A stretch of 64,000 bases of DNA, from positions 18,698 through 82,697 of the forward strand of contig CAMKJS010000003.1 of assembly GCA_946413245.1 (NCBI GenBank). The letters are read 5' to 3'. Below the pieces are notes generated by a model, which did no database searches, was not told where the DNA came from, and saw nothing but the letters and a program-made list of their open reading frames with translations. Both the position numbers and the translations under genes were made by a program. Position 1 is the stretch's first letter; each line of letters starts with the position of its first letter. The DNA comes from an uncultured Clostridia bacterium (GTDB taxonomy: Bacteria > Bacillota > Clostridia > Christensenellales > Aristaeellaceae). Shown here piece after piece: positions 10,322-19,346 of the stretch.

Positions 10322-11236
10322 ATGAAGATTTTTGTTACAGGGATTGGCGGGCAGCTAGGGCATGATGTCGTGAATAATGCTTTTTTACGTGGCCATGACG
10401 TCAAAGGGAGTGATATTGCTCCGATCTATAGTGGAGTAATTGATGGAAGTGCAGTTGTCAGTGTGCCTTATATTCAGCTTGATATAACAGATGAATCGGC
10501 TGTTTTTGCTGCGATAAATGATATCAAGCCGGATGCTGTTATTCATTGTGCTGCCTGGACAGCTGTGGATGCAGCAGAGGATGAAGAGAACAGAGCAAAA
10601 GTAGACGCAATCAACCATCTTGGAACACAATATATAGCTAAAGCTGTAAAAGCAGTTGATGCGAAAATGATCTACATTTCTACGGACTATGTATTTGATG
10701 GAAAAGGAGAACGTCCCTGGCAGCCGGATGATAAATGTTATGCACCGCTGAATGTTTACGGGCAAAGTAAGCTTGATGGAGAATTAGCAGTATCTTCATT
10801 GCTTGAAAAGTTTTTTATTGTTCGGATAGCATGGGTGTTCGGTTTGAATGGTAAAAACTTTATCAAGACAATGATCAATGTCGGAAAGACACACGAAACG
10901 GTTCGTGTTGTCAATGATCAGATTGGAACGCCCACATATACCTTGGATCTTGCCCGTCTTCTTGTGGATATGGTAGAATCAGAAAAATATGGATATTATC
11001 ATGCAACCAATGAAGGCGGATATATATCCTGGTATGATTTTTGTCTGGAGTTTTATAAACAGTATGGGCTCAGCACAAAGGTTATTCCTGTTACGACTGC
11101 AGAGTATGGGCTTAGTAAGGCGGCAAGACCGGAAAACAGCCGGCTTGATAAATCAAAACTGATCAAAGAAGGCTTTACGCCGCTTCCGGATTGGAAGGAT
11201 GCGGTAAGCCGGTATCTGAAAGAGGCGAATATATAA
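10322..11236 (+). CDS. rmlD: dTDP-4-dehydrorhamnose reductase
   Basis: 304 residues from ATG 10322, preceded by GGAG at 10310-10313. It carries out the last step of dTDP-L-rhamnose synthesis (NAD(P)H reduction of the 4-keto group). Seen: VTGIGGQLGHDV at the N-terminus, HCAAWTAVDAAEDEE, STDYVFDG, the Y-x3-K pair in VYGQSKLDGE, and RIAWVFG with DQIGTPTYT. It is the first gene behind the IS1182 element, so its transcription may now depend on a promoter in or next to that element. It overlaps rmlC by one base (TAATG). Confidence 0.95.
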   Translation: MKIFVTGIGGQLGHDVVNNAFLRGHDVKGSDIAPIYSGVIDGSAVVSVPYIQLDITDESAVFAAINDIKPDAVIHCAAWTAVDAAEDEENRAKVDAINHLGTQYIAKAVKAVDAKMIYISTDYVFDGKGERPWQPDDKCYAPLNVYGQSKLDGELAVSSLLEKFFIVRIAWVFGLNGKNFIKTMINVGKTHETVRVVNDQIGTPTYTLDLARLLVDMVESEKYGYYHATNEGGYISWYDFCLEFYKQYGLSTKVIPVTTAEYGLSKAARPENSRLDKSKLIKEGFTPLPDWKDAVSRYLKEANI

Positions 11237-11841
11237 TGGGACAGATAACGATACAAAAGGATTTGGAAGGTATTAAAGGCCTGTGCCTGATTATTCCTGC
11301 CGTACATGGGGATTCCCGCGGATATTTTATGGAAACATATTCTCAGCGGGATATGGAGGAAGCCGGTTTATTCATTCATTTTGTTCAGGATAATCAGTCT
11401 CTTTCTGGTAAAGGCGTTTTGCGCGGTTTGCATTTTCAGAAGCAGTATCCGCAGACGAAACTGGTACGCGTCATTAAAGGTGAAGTGTTTGACGTAGCGG
11501 TTGATCTGCGGGCTGAATCTCCGACATATGGGCATTGGCATGGAGAGTTGCTGTCTGAAGAAAACAATCATCAGTTCCTGATTCCACGCGGGTTTGCGCA
11601 TGGCTTTCTTGTTTTGTCAGATGTAGCGGCTTTCTGCTACAAATGTGATGACTTTTATCATCCGAATGACGAGGGCGGAATGGCCTGGAATGATCCGGAT
11701 ATAGGAATTGATTGGCCAAAGCTTACAGGTGAGTACAAAGGCGATGCAGCAGCTGACGGATACCAGGTTGATGGGGTTCCTCTGAAGCTTTCTGAAAAAG
11801 ACCAGAAATGGGTTGGCTTAAAAGAAACATTCAAATTTTGA
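11236..11841 (+). CDS. rmlC: dTDP-4-dehydrorhamnose 3,5-epimerase
   Basis: 201 residues. A cupin-fold epimerase acting before RmlD. Motifs: HGDSRGYFMETY, QSLSGKGVLRGLHFQK (catalytic His region), KLVRVIKGEVFDVAVDLR, FLIPRGFAHGF and the YHPNDEGGMAWNDPDIGIDWP tail. Start ATG 11236 shares its A with the rmlD stop; an upstream in-frame ATG at 11191 lies inside rmlD and would add an atypical N-terminus. Operon order rmlD-rmlC-rmlA; the dehydratase rmlB is not in the window. Confidence 0.95.
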   Translation: MGQITIQKDLEGIKGLCLIIPAVHGDSRGYFMETYSQRDMEEAGLFIHFVQDNQSLSGKGVLRGLHFQKQYPQTKLVRVIKGEVFDVAVDLRAESPTYGHWHGELLSEENNHQFLIPRGFAHGFLVLSDVAAFCYKCDDFYHPNDEGGMAWNDPDIGIDWPKLTGEYKGDAAADGYQVDGVPLKLSEKDQKWVGLKETFKF

Positions 11842-11856
11842 TGGAGGTATCCTCGC

Positions 11857-12744
11857 ATGAAAGGGATTATTCTTGCCGGCGGTTCAGGAACTCGCCTTTA
11901 TCCATTAACCAAGGTAACGAGTAAACAGCTTCTTCCTATCTATGATAAACCGATGATCTACTATCCGCTCAGTACGCTCATGCTGGCGGGGATCCGGGAT
12001 ATTCTGATTATCAGCACACCGGAAGATACCCAGAGGTTTGAGCATCTTCTTGGCGACGGATCGCAGTTTGGGATCTGTTTGTCCTATGAGGTGCAGCCAT
12101 CTCCCGACGGCCTGGCGCAGGCTTTTATTCTCGGCGAGGAATTCCTGGCCGGCGGTCCCGGAGCAATGGTTCTCGGAGATAATATTTTTTACGGGAACGG
12201 TTTCCGGAGCATGCTGAAGGCGGCTGTAAAGAATGCGGAGGAAAACGGCAGAGCAACCGTATTCGGATACTATGTTCCGGACCCTGAACGCTTCGGGGTA
12301 GTTGAATTCGATGAAAACGGACGGGCATTGTCCATTGAAGAGAAGCCAAAGAACCCAAAATCCAACTATGCAGTGACAGGCTTGTATTTCTATCCTGCAG
12401 GAGTGGCGGATCGGGCGAATCAGGTAAAGCCCTCTGCCCGGGGAGAACTGGAAATCACTACACTCAATGATATGTACCTGGCGGACGGAATTCTGGACGT
12501 GCAGCTGCTGGGCCGTGGGTTTGCCTGGCTTGATACGGGAACAATGGTGTCCCTGCTGGCTGCCGCGAATTTCGTGGAAATGATTCAGAGCAGACAGGGA
12601 ATCACGATTTCCGCGCCGGAGGAGATTGCGTTTATAAACGGGTTTATAGGGAAGGAAAAGCTGATGGAATCGGCGAAACTGTACGGAAAGTCCCCTTACG
12701 GAGAGCATTTACGATCTGTCGCGGAAGGAAAGGTTCGGTATTGA
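11857..12744 (+). CDS. rmlA: Glucose-1-phosphate thymidylyltransferase
   Basis: 295 residues, the family length. It condenses dTTP and glucose-1-phosphate to dTDP-glucose, the first step towards dTDP-rhamnose. Motifs: [20 protein letters not shown] at 4-23, [53 protein letters not shown] and [13 protein letters not shown] at 11841-11845 precedes ATG 11857. It lies 15 bp behind rmlC. GC content rises within this gene towards the level of the rest of the window. Confidence 0.96.
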   Translation: MKGIILAGGSGTRLYPLTKVTSKQLLPIYDKPMIYYPLSTLMLAGIRDILIISTPEDTQRFEHLLGDGSQFGICLSYEVQPSPDGLAQAFILGEEFLAGGPGAMVLGDNIFYGNGFRSMLKAAVKNAEENGRATVFGYYVPDPERFGVVEFDENGRALSIEEKPKNPKSNYAVTGLYFYPAGVADRANQVKPSARGELEITTLNDMYLADGILDVQLLGRGFAWLDTGTMVSLLAAANFVEMIQSRQGITISAPEEIAFINGFIGKEKLMESAKLYGKSPYGEHLRSVAEGKVRY

Positions 12745-12787
12745 AAAGAAGCAGCAGAAAATGTCGCTTTTCTAGAAAGGGGAAGAC

Positions 12788-13921
12788 ATGTATAGCTTCC
12801 TAGTTGTCGGTGCAGGATTGTATGGTGCTACGGTTGCAAGAGAACTGACTGATCATGGGCATTCTGTTCTTGTGATTGAACGCCGTTCGCATATTGCCGG
12901 GAACGTATTTACCTATCAGCTGGAAGGAATCAATGTTCATCAATACGGTGCACATATATTCCACACAAACAATTCTGCCGTCTGGTCTTATGTTCAGCGT
13001 TTTGCAACCTTTAACCGGTTTACGAACAGTCCGGTAGCGAATTATAAGGGTGAACTGTATTCTCTTCCCTTTAACATGTACACGTTTAATCGTATATGGG
13101 GGGTTGTGACGCCGGCAGAAGCAGCGAAAAAGATCGAGGAGCAGAGGAAAGCCAGCGGCATTACGGAGCCAAAGAATCTGGAGGAGCAGGCAATTTCTCT
13201 GGTTGGTATTGATATTTATGAAAAACTGATTAAAGGGTATACACAGAAACAATGGGGAAGACCGTGTGATCAGTTGCCTGCCTTTATCATCAAAAGGCTG
13301 CCGGTACGTCTGACTTTCGACAACAATTATTTCAACGCTTTGCATCAGGGGATTCCGGTTGGCGGGTATACAAAGATGGTTGAAAAAATGCTGGTCGGAA
13401 TTGAGGTTCAGCTGGGTGTGGACTATCTTGCGGACAAAGGAAAATGGGATAAGCTGGCTGAGAAGGTTATTTATACTGGTCCGATTGACGCATACTTTGA
13501 TTACTGCCTTGGGAATTTGGAATACCGTTCAGTCCGGTTTGAAACAGAGTTGCTGGATATGCCGAATTTCCAGGGGAATGCTGCGGTGAATTATACGGAT
13601 GCGGAGACACCGTGGACCCGGATTATTGAACATAAATGGTTTGAATTCGGAAAGGATGAGCAGGGGAACGATCTGCCTAAGACTGTGATTTCCCGGGAAT
13701 ACAGTTCTGAGTGGAAACCGGGGGATGAACCGTATTATCCGGTGAATGATGAGAAAAACAGCAAATTATATAAAGAGTATAGGAGACTCGCAGATCAGGA
13801 AAAGAATGTGGTATTCGGCGGCAGACTGGGAGAATACAAGTATTACGATATGGACCAGGTGATCGCTGCGGCGCTGGAAAAGGCGCGGGAACTGTTGGAA
13901 AAAGGAAACTCGACACCATGA
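12788..13921 (+). CDS. glf: UDP-galactopyranose mutase
   Basis: 377 residues. This FAD enzyme interconverts UDP-galactopyranose and UDP-galactofuranose. The N-terminal dinucleotide fold reads VVGAGLYGATVARELTDHGHSVLVIERRSHIAGN. The family signatures YGAHIFHTNN, YTQKQWG, RLPVRLTFDNNYF and EYKYYDMDQVI are all present. AAGGGGAAG precedes ATG 12788. The product suggests the polysaccharide contains galactofuranose besides rhamnose. It is the last gene of the sugar-nucleotide block. Confidence 0.96.
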   Translation: MYSFLVVGAGLYGATVARELTDHGHSVLVIERRSHIAGNVFTYQLEGINVHQYGAHIFHTNNSAVWSYVQRFATFNRFTNSPVANYKGELYSLPFNMYTFNRIWGVVTPAEAAKKIEEQRKASGITEPKNLEEQAISLVGIDIYEKLIKGYTQKQWGRPCDQLPAFIIKRLPVRLTFDNNYFNALHQGIPVGGYTKMVEKMLVGIEVQLGVDYLADKGKWDKLAEKVIYTGPIDAYFDYCLGNLEYRSVRFETELLDMPNFQGNAAVNYTDAETPWTRIIEHKWFEFGKDEQGNDLPKTVISREYSSEWKPGDEPYYPVNDEKNSKLYKEYRRLADQEKNVVFGGRLGEYKYYDMDQVIAAALEKARELLEKGNSTP

Positions 13922-13946
13922 TGTTATAAGGCAGGAGGCAAACGAC

Positions 13947-14285
13947 ATGAAATTCTACAAAATCGACGATCAGATTGTTATCAGTGACAAGAGCTTATCC
14001 GTCGGCGAAGAGCTTACGGCAAATACGACGGACGGGGCGCATGAAAAGCATGTGCCGGTGATTGAGATCGCGGACGACGTGGTTACGGTCAAAGTCGGAT
14101 CCGTCGAACATCCGTCCCTCCCGGCTCACTATATCGAGTGGATTCTGCTGGAGACGGAGCAGGGCTTCCAGATTCATTATTTGAAACCGGGGATGAAGCC
14201 GGAGGCGGCATTCAAGGTGAACGAGAAGGCGGTTGCGGCCTATGAATACTGCAATCTCCACGGGCTGTGGAAGGCCGAGGCATAA
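13947..14285 (+). CDS. Superoxide reductase (desulfoferrodoxin family), N-terminal centre I lost
   Basis: 112 residues. It reduces superoxide to peroxide in anaerobes. The centre II ligands are all present with family spacing: H35 in EKHVPV, H55 and H61 in HPSLPAHYIEW, C102 and H105 in YCNLHGLW; E33 and K34 are the usual active-site pair. In classical desulfoferrodoxin the first ~35 residues carry a rubredoxin-like Cys4 iron site. Here the segment is kept in length (MKFYKIDDQIVISDKSLSVGE) but has no Cys. AGGAGG precedes ATG 13947. It lies 25 bp behind glf but is functionally unrelated. Confidence 0.9.
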   Translation: MKFYKIDDQIVISDKSLSVGEELTANTTDGAHEKHVPVIEIADDVVTVKVGSVEHPSLPAHYIEWILLETEQGFQIHYLKPGMKPEAAFKVNEKAVAAYEYCNLHGLWKAEA

Positions 14286-14359
14286 GGAGAGAATATTGCT
14301 GCCGGGGGATTTCCCTGGTAGCATGATGACTTGTGTGATTTGAAATGAAGGAGACTGAC

Positions 14360-14794
14360 ATGGGCGGAAAAACGGAGCGAAGTCCGAGCGGGGAGTTTAT
14401 CAGGATGATCTGCGCGCTGTATCACGACCGGTATGACGACCGGGAGGAAGACAGCAGGCCCGGAGGGGAGAGCTGGCAGCCGGGGATCCGGGCAATGCAC
14501 ACGTCCTTGGAGCAGTTCCGGAAGGAGCTGGAAGGAAAAGGAATCCGGATGAGCACCGCCAAGATCCGGAAGATCCTGATTACCGGAGGACTGTGGTCCA
14601 CCGAAAGATCCCGGGAGGCGGCCCGATTATATGAGGAATATGGCTCCATCCGCCGGGTGGTGGAGGAGCTGGGGCTGTCGGTGGGGGCAGTGATCACATA
14701 CCTGCCCTATCAGAAAGGGGTATATGACCTGGAGGAAAAGAGCGGGAATGCCCGGAGGATCGAGCGGTACAGAGAAAACCACCGGCGTCGTTAA
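14360..14794 (+). CDS. Small helix-turn-helix protein, function unknown
   Basis: 144 residues from ATG 14360 (AAGGAG at 14348-14353). The charged N-terminal half contains helical segments. Residues ~70-110 (ILITGGLWSTERSREAARLYEEYGSIRRVVEELGLSVGAVITYLPY) read as a tandem HTH, the second being a resolvase/sigma-like helix pair, followed by YLPYQKGVYDLE and a basic tail. I infer DNA binding. No family is named with confidence. Its stop codon lies in a GC-rich hairpin. Confidence 0.6.
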   Translation: MGGKTERSPSGEFIRMICALYHDRYDDREEDSRPGGESWQPGIRAMHTSLEQFRKELEGKGIRMSTAKIRKILITGGLWSTERSREAARLYEEYGSIRRVVEELGLSVGAVITYLPYQKGVYDLEEKSGNARRIERYRENHRRR

Positions 14795-14805
14795 GGCGCC
14801 GGTGG
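14779..14805. terminator. GC-rich hairpin between convergent genes
   Basis: CCACCGGCG (14779-14787) pairs with CGCCGGTGG (14797-14805) around a 9-nt loop that contains the stop codon of the HTH gene. No T run follows on either strand, so intrinsic termination is only inferred from the convergent position. Confidence 0.4.
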
Positions 14806-14829
14806 AATGATGCGGAATATCAAGCGATA

Positions 14830-15570
14830 TCAGCTGTTGAGCACCCGCTTCAGGAACTCCCGGGTACGCTGGTTATCGGGGTTGGTGAAGATTTTCGCTG
14901 GAGGGCCTTCCTCCTCGATAACCCCGTCCGCCATATAGACCACATGGGTGCTGACGTCCCGGGCAAAAGCCATTTCGTGGGTGACCACCAGCATGGTCAT
15001 GTTATCCTTCGCCAGGGATTTCATGACGTCCAGAACCTCGCCCACCATCTCCGGATCCAGGGCCGAGGTGGGCTCGTCGAAGAGCAGGACCTCCGGCTCC
15101 ATGGCCAGGGCCCGGGCGATGGCGACCCGCTGCTTCTGCCCGCCGGAAATCTGATCCGGCCGGGCGTTGATGTAGGGGGCCATGCCGACCTTGTTCAGAT
15201 AGTACAGGGCCCGCTGCCGGGCTTCCTCCTTCTTCACATGGGAGACCTTCTGCTGTCCGATCATGCAGTTGGCAAGAACCGTCATGTTGCTGAACAGGTT
15301 GAAGCTCTGGAAGACCATTCCCACTTTGGCCCGGTAGGCGGAGGGATTGATTTTCCCTTTTGTCACATCCTGCCCGTGGAAAAGGATTTCCCCGGTGGTA
15401 AGAGTTTCCAGCAGGTTGATGCAGCGCAGCAGCGTGGATTTACCGCTTCCGCTGGCTCCGATGATGGTGGTGACGTCCCCCTTGTCGACCGTGAAGTCGA
15501 TATCCTTCAGAACCGCGTGAGACCCGAAGGCTTTGGAGAGGTGACGGATTTCCAGAATATGCCCGCTCAT
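14830..15570 (-). CDS. Polar amino-acid ABC transporter, ATP-binding protein
   Basis: 246 residues. ATPase of a polar amino-acid uptake system. Walker [11 protein letters not shown]-loop region [14 protein letters not shown], signature ISGGQKQR, Walker [13 protein letters not shown] and the switch His in VVTHEM are all present, as in the GlnQ/HisP group. AAAGGAGGG precedes the ATG. It overlaps the permease gene by 4 bp. It is third in the minus-strand order binding protein, permease, ATPase. Confidence 0.95.
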   Translation of the reverse strand: MSGHILEIRHLSKAFGSHAVLKDIDFTVDKGDVTTIIGASGSGKSTLLRCINLLETLTTGEILFHGQDVTKGKINPSAYRAKVGMVFQSFNLFSNMTVLANCMIGQQKVSHVKKEEARQRALYYLNKVGMAPYINARPDQISGGQKQRVAIARALAMEPEVLLFDEPTSALDPEMVGEVLDVMKSLAKDNMTMLVVTHEMAFARDVSTHVVYMADGVIEEEGPPAKIFTNPDNQRTREFLKRVLNS

Positions 15571-16397
15571 GATTTCCCTCCTTTGTAATCCTTGCTGATT
15601 TCATCAAAGGGGGAAACGGCGTCTTCCGGAAGGGAGTACGTTCCGGCGGACATAACCAGGCTGTCTGTGCTGACCAGTTCGTAATCCGATTTGCCCGCCA
15701 GCTTCTTTTCCAGCTTGCGCAGAAGGAAGGAAGCGAACAGGGTCAGGCAGAGATAGCCCACCATCTCCATGAAGGCGGAGGGGAAGTATTTGAACACGGC
15801 GCCGGAAACCATCTTATGAACGGCGAAGAAATCGGAAAACCCGATAATGAACATGACGGAGGTATCCTTGACGTTGATGATGTAGTTGTTCCCGATCTGC
15901 GGCATGATATTGCGCAGGGTCTGGGGCAGGATCACGTAAAGCATGGTTTGCCAGTGATTCATGCCGACGGCCTTCGCTCCCTCGGACTGGCCGGGGTCGA
16001 TGCTCATGATGCCGCCGCGGACGGATTCCGCCATATAGGCGCCGGTATTGACGGACACCACGATGATGCTGACGGTCCAGATATCCCGGAAGGAGACGCC
16101 GAAGAAATAGGGCATACCGTAATAGATGAATACGGCCTGCAGGATCATGGGGGTGCCGCGGAAAACTTCCACATAAGCCCGGAGAATGATCCGGATGAAT
16201 TTCAGGAGCGCCTTTTTCAGAAACGGATCGGCAGGGCCGCAGGGAATCGTCTGCAGAATACCGCAGAAGAACCCGATAACGCAGCCGATGAGGGTAGCCA
16301 CCACCGACAGGATCAGGGTGTTCGAGATCCCGGTCAGATAGACTGTGCCGTACTTGGCCCAGAGGGATCCGATATCGGAGATAAGCTGTGCAAACAT
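15567..16397 (-). CDS. Polar amino-acid ABC transporter, permease
   Basis: 276 residues, with about five membrane helices and the HisM/GlnP-type EAA loop: [33 protein letters not shown], followed by [25 protein letters not shown]. The N-terminal helix reads [24 protein letters not shown] cytoplasmic C-terminal tail of ~45 residues (after RKLEKKL) is longer than usual. It is placed between the binding protein (4 bp away) and the ATPase (overlap). Confidence 0.94.
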   Translation of the reverse strand: MFAQLISDIGSLWAKYGTVYLTGISNTLILSVVATLIGCVIGFFCGILQTIPCGPADPFLKKALLKFIRIILRAYVEVFRGTPMILQAVFIYYGMPYFFGVSFRDIWTVSIIVVSVNTGAYMAESVRGGIMSIDPGQSEGAKAVGMNHWQTMLYVILPQTLRNIMPQIGNNYIINVKDTSVMFIIGFSDFFAVHKMVSGAVFKYFPSAFMEMVGYLCLTLFASFLLRKLEKKLAGKSDYELVSTDSLVMSAGTYSLPEDAVSPFDEISKDYKGGKS

Positions 16398-16401
16398 ACG
16401 C

Positions 16402-17241
16402 TTATTCGCTCAGAGGCTGAATCCGGATGGCTTCCTGCATAAGGGCGTTGAAGTCGTCTGCGGTCTTGCCGCTCAGATAGCTGTTGATGGCGTCCACCAG
16501 GGCGGTGTTGCCCTTCTGGACGGAGATGCCGATGTTGATTTCTTCTTCGGAGACCTGGAAATCATCCCCGCTGCCGGCAAAGTCCAGAAGCACCAGATCC
16601 GGATAGGCGATCAAAGCGCCCTGGGCGGTGGGCATATCCGTGCAGACGAAATCCACGGTGCCGGATTCCACAGCCATCAGCATGGCGGGAGCGGATTCAG
16701 CGGGCATGGCGATCTGCGCATTGGGAATCTGGGGCAGGCAGGAATCGTACCAGATGGTGCCGCTCTGGCTGGTGCAGCTGCCGCCGGACAGTGCGGAAAT
16801 GCCCTTGGCTTCGGCGAACTGGCTGCCCTGCCTGGTGAGGCAGACGATGGTGGCGTAGAGATACGGGCCGGCAAAATCGACGGCTTCCATCCGCTCAGAG
16901 GTCATGCTCTGCCCGGCGATGACCGCGTCACAGACACCGGACTGCACCGCGGGAATCAGGGAATCCCAGTCCAGCTGCATGATTTCCAGCTTCCAGCCGT
17001 TGGCTTCGCAGATGGCTTTAGCGGTCATAACGTCATAGCCGTTGGCATAAAGCACGGAATCCTTGATCGGGACAGCGCCGTTGGAATCGTCAGGCTGGGC
17101 CCAGTTGTATGGGGCATAGGCGCATTCCATGGCCACGGTGAGGACGCCGTCCTCCAGACCGGGGATCACGGAGTCGGCACAGACCGGCAGTGCCATGAGG
17201 GCCAGGGCCAGAACCAGCAGGAGAGAGAAGAATTTCTTCAT
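16402..17241 (-). CDS. Polar amino-acid ABC transporter, substrate-binding protein
   Basis: 279 residues with a signal peptide MKKFFSLLLVLALALMALPVCA. Residues 30-275 are an SBP_bac_3 fold: VLTVAMECAYAPYNWAQ, DVMTAKAICEANGWKLEI, DSLIPAVQSGVCDAVIAGQSMT (normally G-x-x-T at the ligand site), and EMNVGIS-like EEINIGISVQKGN near the end. A Cys at the cleavage region lacks a good lipobox, so lipid anchoring is doubtful. It is the first gene of its operon; AAAGGAAGG precedes the ATG. Ligand is unknown beyond a polar amino acid. Confidence 0.92.
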   Translation of the reverse strand: MKKFFSLLLVLALALMALPVCADSVIPGLEDGVLTVAMECAYAPYNWAQPDDSNGAVPIKDSVLYANGYDVMTAKAICEANGWKLEIMQLDWDSLIPAVQSGVCDAVIAGQSMTSERMEAVDFAGPYLYATIVCLTRQGSQFAEAKGISALSGGSCTSQSGTIWYDSCLPQIPNAQIAMPAESAPAMLMAVESGTVDFVCTDMPTAQGALIAYPDLVLLDFAGSGDDFQVSEEEINIGISVQKGNTALVDAINSYLSGKTADDFNALMQEAIRIQPLSE

Positions 17242-17334
17242 AACAAACCTTCCTTTCGTTCAGTCAGAATGTAATGACAGTGTACCCCGAAGGATTGTAC
17301 AGATAAAGTTTTTTTTCGCCATTTTGGGGCCGGG

Positions 17335-17363
17335 TTGAAGGAAAAGGGGCTGTATGCTATAAT
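17335..17363 (+). promoter_or_regulatory. Sigma-A promoter of the DUF6077-like gene
   Basis: TTGAAG (17335-17340), a 17-bp spacer, TATAAT (17358-17363) with an extended -10 TG at 17355-17356. It lies 30 bp upstream of ATG 17393, in the intergenic space shared with the divergent amino-acid transporter operon. Confidence 0.75.
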
Positions 17364-17392
17364 CCGGGATGGAAACCAACGAAGGAGGAGTT

Positions 17393-18439
17393 ATGAACGT
17401 ATTGAATGTAATCCTGTGGGTTGTGGTGCTGGTCATCATGCCCATGGGCGTAGGGGCGGCGGTATGTCGCTGGCTGGCGGTGGGGATCCACCCGGCCAAA
17501 CTGTATCTGGTGGGGACCTTTACGGAGTGGGCTCTGTTTCAGCTGGTGACAGTTCCGATGGTGTGGTACCGGATGCATTTCCGGCCGCTGTGGATCGGAA
17601 TGACCATAGTACTGGGGCTGCTGGCGCTGCTCGGATGGGCGCTGCTGATTGCAAACCGGGGACAGCAGGAGCAGAAACCGGAACGGAAGAAGCCAGGCGC
17701 GGCGGCGATCATCGTGACGGTGATCATGATCCTGGGATTCCTGTTCCTGGCATATGAGCTGGCAGTGCACCAGAGGCCGGACAAGGATGATGCCCGCTAT
17801 GTGGCGGTTGCTCTGGATATCGTGAATAGCGATACGATATTCGGAGTGGATGCTGCCACAGGGCTGCCGGCGGCGAGGATTACTTTGGAAATGCAGCGGG
17901 ACGCAATAGCTCCTTATATGGTTTATATAGCCTATGTGGCGCAGGTGACAGGAACGCATGCGACGATTATATCGCATAGTGTCCTGCAGATGTCTTTCCT
18001 GCTGGCTATGCTGGCGGTTTACTGGCTTCTGGCGGAACGCTTCTTCCCGGGGGATCTGTTCGCAAAAAGTGCGGCGGTGATCCTGATTTTCACGATGATT
18101 GTGTTCGGGGATCATGTATCTGTGCTGGAAAACGTAGCACTGTGGCGCGTGTGGCAGGGAAAGGCGGCGGTAGCCGGCTTGGGAGTTCCCTTTGCTTACT
18201 GGGTAGGGACACAGATCGACGACCGGCCCAAGGGATGGAAAGCTTATCTGCTGTTTTACATTACTATGTTGGCGTTTTGCTTCCTATCTATCATGGGCTT
18301 GGTACTGGGAGTTGTATTCTGTGGTGGATTCGGTGTGGCGTATGGGATCCGGCGGAAATCTCTGTGGGTGACAATCAGGTGCTTTGTTCCGCTGCTGTTT
18401 TTCGCGGGATATTACTGGGTGTATACCCTCTATAACTGA
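17393..18439 (+). CDS. DUF6077-like polytopic membrane protein, N-terminal part
   Basis: 348 residues from ATG 17393, which follows AAGGAGGAG at 17382-17390. It has about eight membrane helices. The pattern KDDARYVAVALDI after helix 4, then DAIAPYMVYIAYVAQVTG and LWRVWQGKAAVAG, matches what I recall of DUF6077, membrane proteins found in surface-polysaccharide clusters and probably acting like GT-C enzymes. The stop at 18437-18439 is early for that family, and the next frame (18454) continues with the missing C-terminal part. I therefore suspect a frameshift in one ~615-residue gene. Confidence 0.65.
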   Translation: MNVLNVILWVVVLVIMPMGVGAAVCRWLAVGIHPAKLYLVGTFTEWALFQLVTVPMVWYRMHFRPLWIGMTIVLGLLALLGWALLIANRGQQEQKPERKKPGAAAIIVTVIMILGFLFLAYELAVHQRPDKDDARYVAVALDIVNSDTIFGVDAATGLPAARITLEMQRDAIAPYMVYIAYVAQVTGTHATIISHSVLQMSFLLAMLAVYWLLAERFFPGDLFAKSAAVILIFTMIVFGDHVSVLENVALWRVWQGKAAVAGLGVPFAYWVGTQIDDRPKGWKAYLLFYITMLAFCFLSIMGLVLGVVFCGGFGVAYGIRRKSLWVTIRCFVPLLFFAGYYWVYTLYN

Positions 18440-18453
18440 GGGGAGGGAGAGCG

Positions 18454-19257
18454 TTGCTGACATCTGAACTTACTGGGCTGGCTATACAAGGACAGTACGT
18501 GTTTCTGCAGGGTTATCTGCTCAAGGTCCCCTACACCTGGATTGCTTTGGTGGCAGCGGTATATCTGTGGATTTTCCATAAGGAGATCCGTTGGAAAGTG
18601 CTGTTTCCACTGGTGCTGTTCATGATTGCCATCATCAGCAATCCATTAACTTACAAATACAGTTTCGGACGATATTGGCGGATGTTCTGGATCTTCCCCA
18701 GGGGAATCCTGATTGCCATGGCGGTTGTGGATCTCTTCCGGAGGTTTAAGAATCAGTGGATTCGGCTGATCGCACTGGCTGCGGCTGTGCTTCTGATTTT
18801 CTTCACGGGAGCCAGTTGGTTCAACGACAAAACCGTGAAGCCGGCGTATACAGCCTACAAAATAGACGAAGGGCTGCCGGAACTATGTGATCGGATGCTG
18901 GAGGAGAATCCGCATCCGAAGGCGATATTTACCGGTCCCTGGGCACCGCTGATGGTGCGGCAGTATTCCTCGGATATCGAGCTGCTGTGGGGAAGAAATG
19001 CTTATGGACCGTTTATTCTGCCACTCAGCGCGGAGGCGAAGGCTATTTATAATACTTGGAATTCAAATCCGCACAACTGGGAGGCACTGTTTGCGTACGC
19101 GAAGGAAAACGGATACGATTACATCGGAACAACAACAAAAGGAAAAAAAGTTAAGAATGCAGCGAAGGAAAACGGGTATAAGATTATTGCCGAAGCCGGG
19201 GATTACTATCTGTTTGCCAACAAGAAACGAAGCATTCAGGCAAAAGGGGATCCCTGA
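18454..19257 (+). CDS. DUF6077-like membrane protein, C-terminal part (probable split gene)
   Basis: 267 residues. Starts at TTG 18454 with GGGGAGGGAGAG directly upstream, so independent translation coupled to the preceding stop is possible. Four hydrophobic segments (YTWIALVAAVYLWIF, VLFPLVLFMIAIIS, RMFWIFPRGILIAMAV, LIALAAAVLLIFFTG) are followed by a soluble C-terminal ~135 residues with a Rossmann-like KAIFTGPWAPLMVRQYS and GYDYIGTTTKGKK. Position, 14-bp spacing and topology fit the missing half of the gene upstream. Function is unknown; a role in surface glycan assembly is inferred from context only. Confidence 0.6.
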   Translation: MLTSELTGLAIQGQYVFLQGYLLKVPYTWIALVAAVYLWIFHKEIRWKVLFPLVLFMIAIISNPLTYKYSFGRYWRMFWIFPRGILIAMAVVDLFRRFKNQWIRLIALAAAVLLIFFTGASWFNDKTVKPAYTAYKIDEGLPELCDRMLEENPHPKAIFTGPWAPLMVRQYSSDIELLWGRNAYGPFILPLSAEAKAIYNTWNSNPHNWEALFAYAKENGYDYIGTTTKGKKVKNAAKENGYKIIAEAGDYYLFANKKRSIQAKGDP

Positions 19258-19346
19258 TACGGGTTACGTTTGCTTTTTCAAGGCTGCTATGATAATATGA
19301 TATCTGTATATCCCTGTATGGATGAGCGGAGAAGGAGGGAAGCCGG

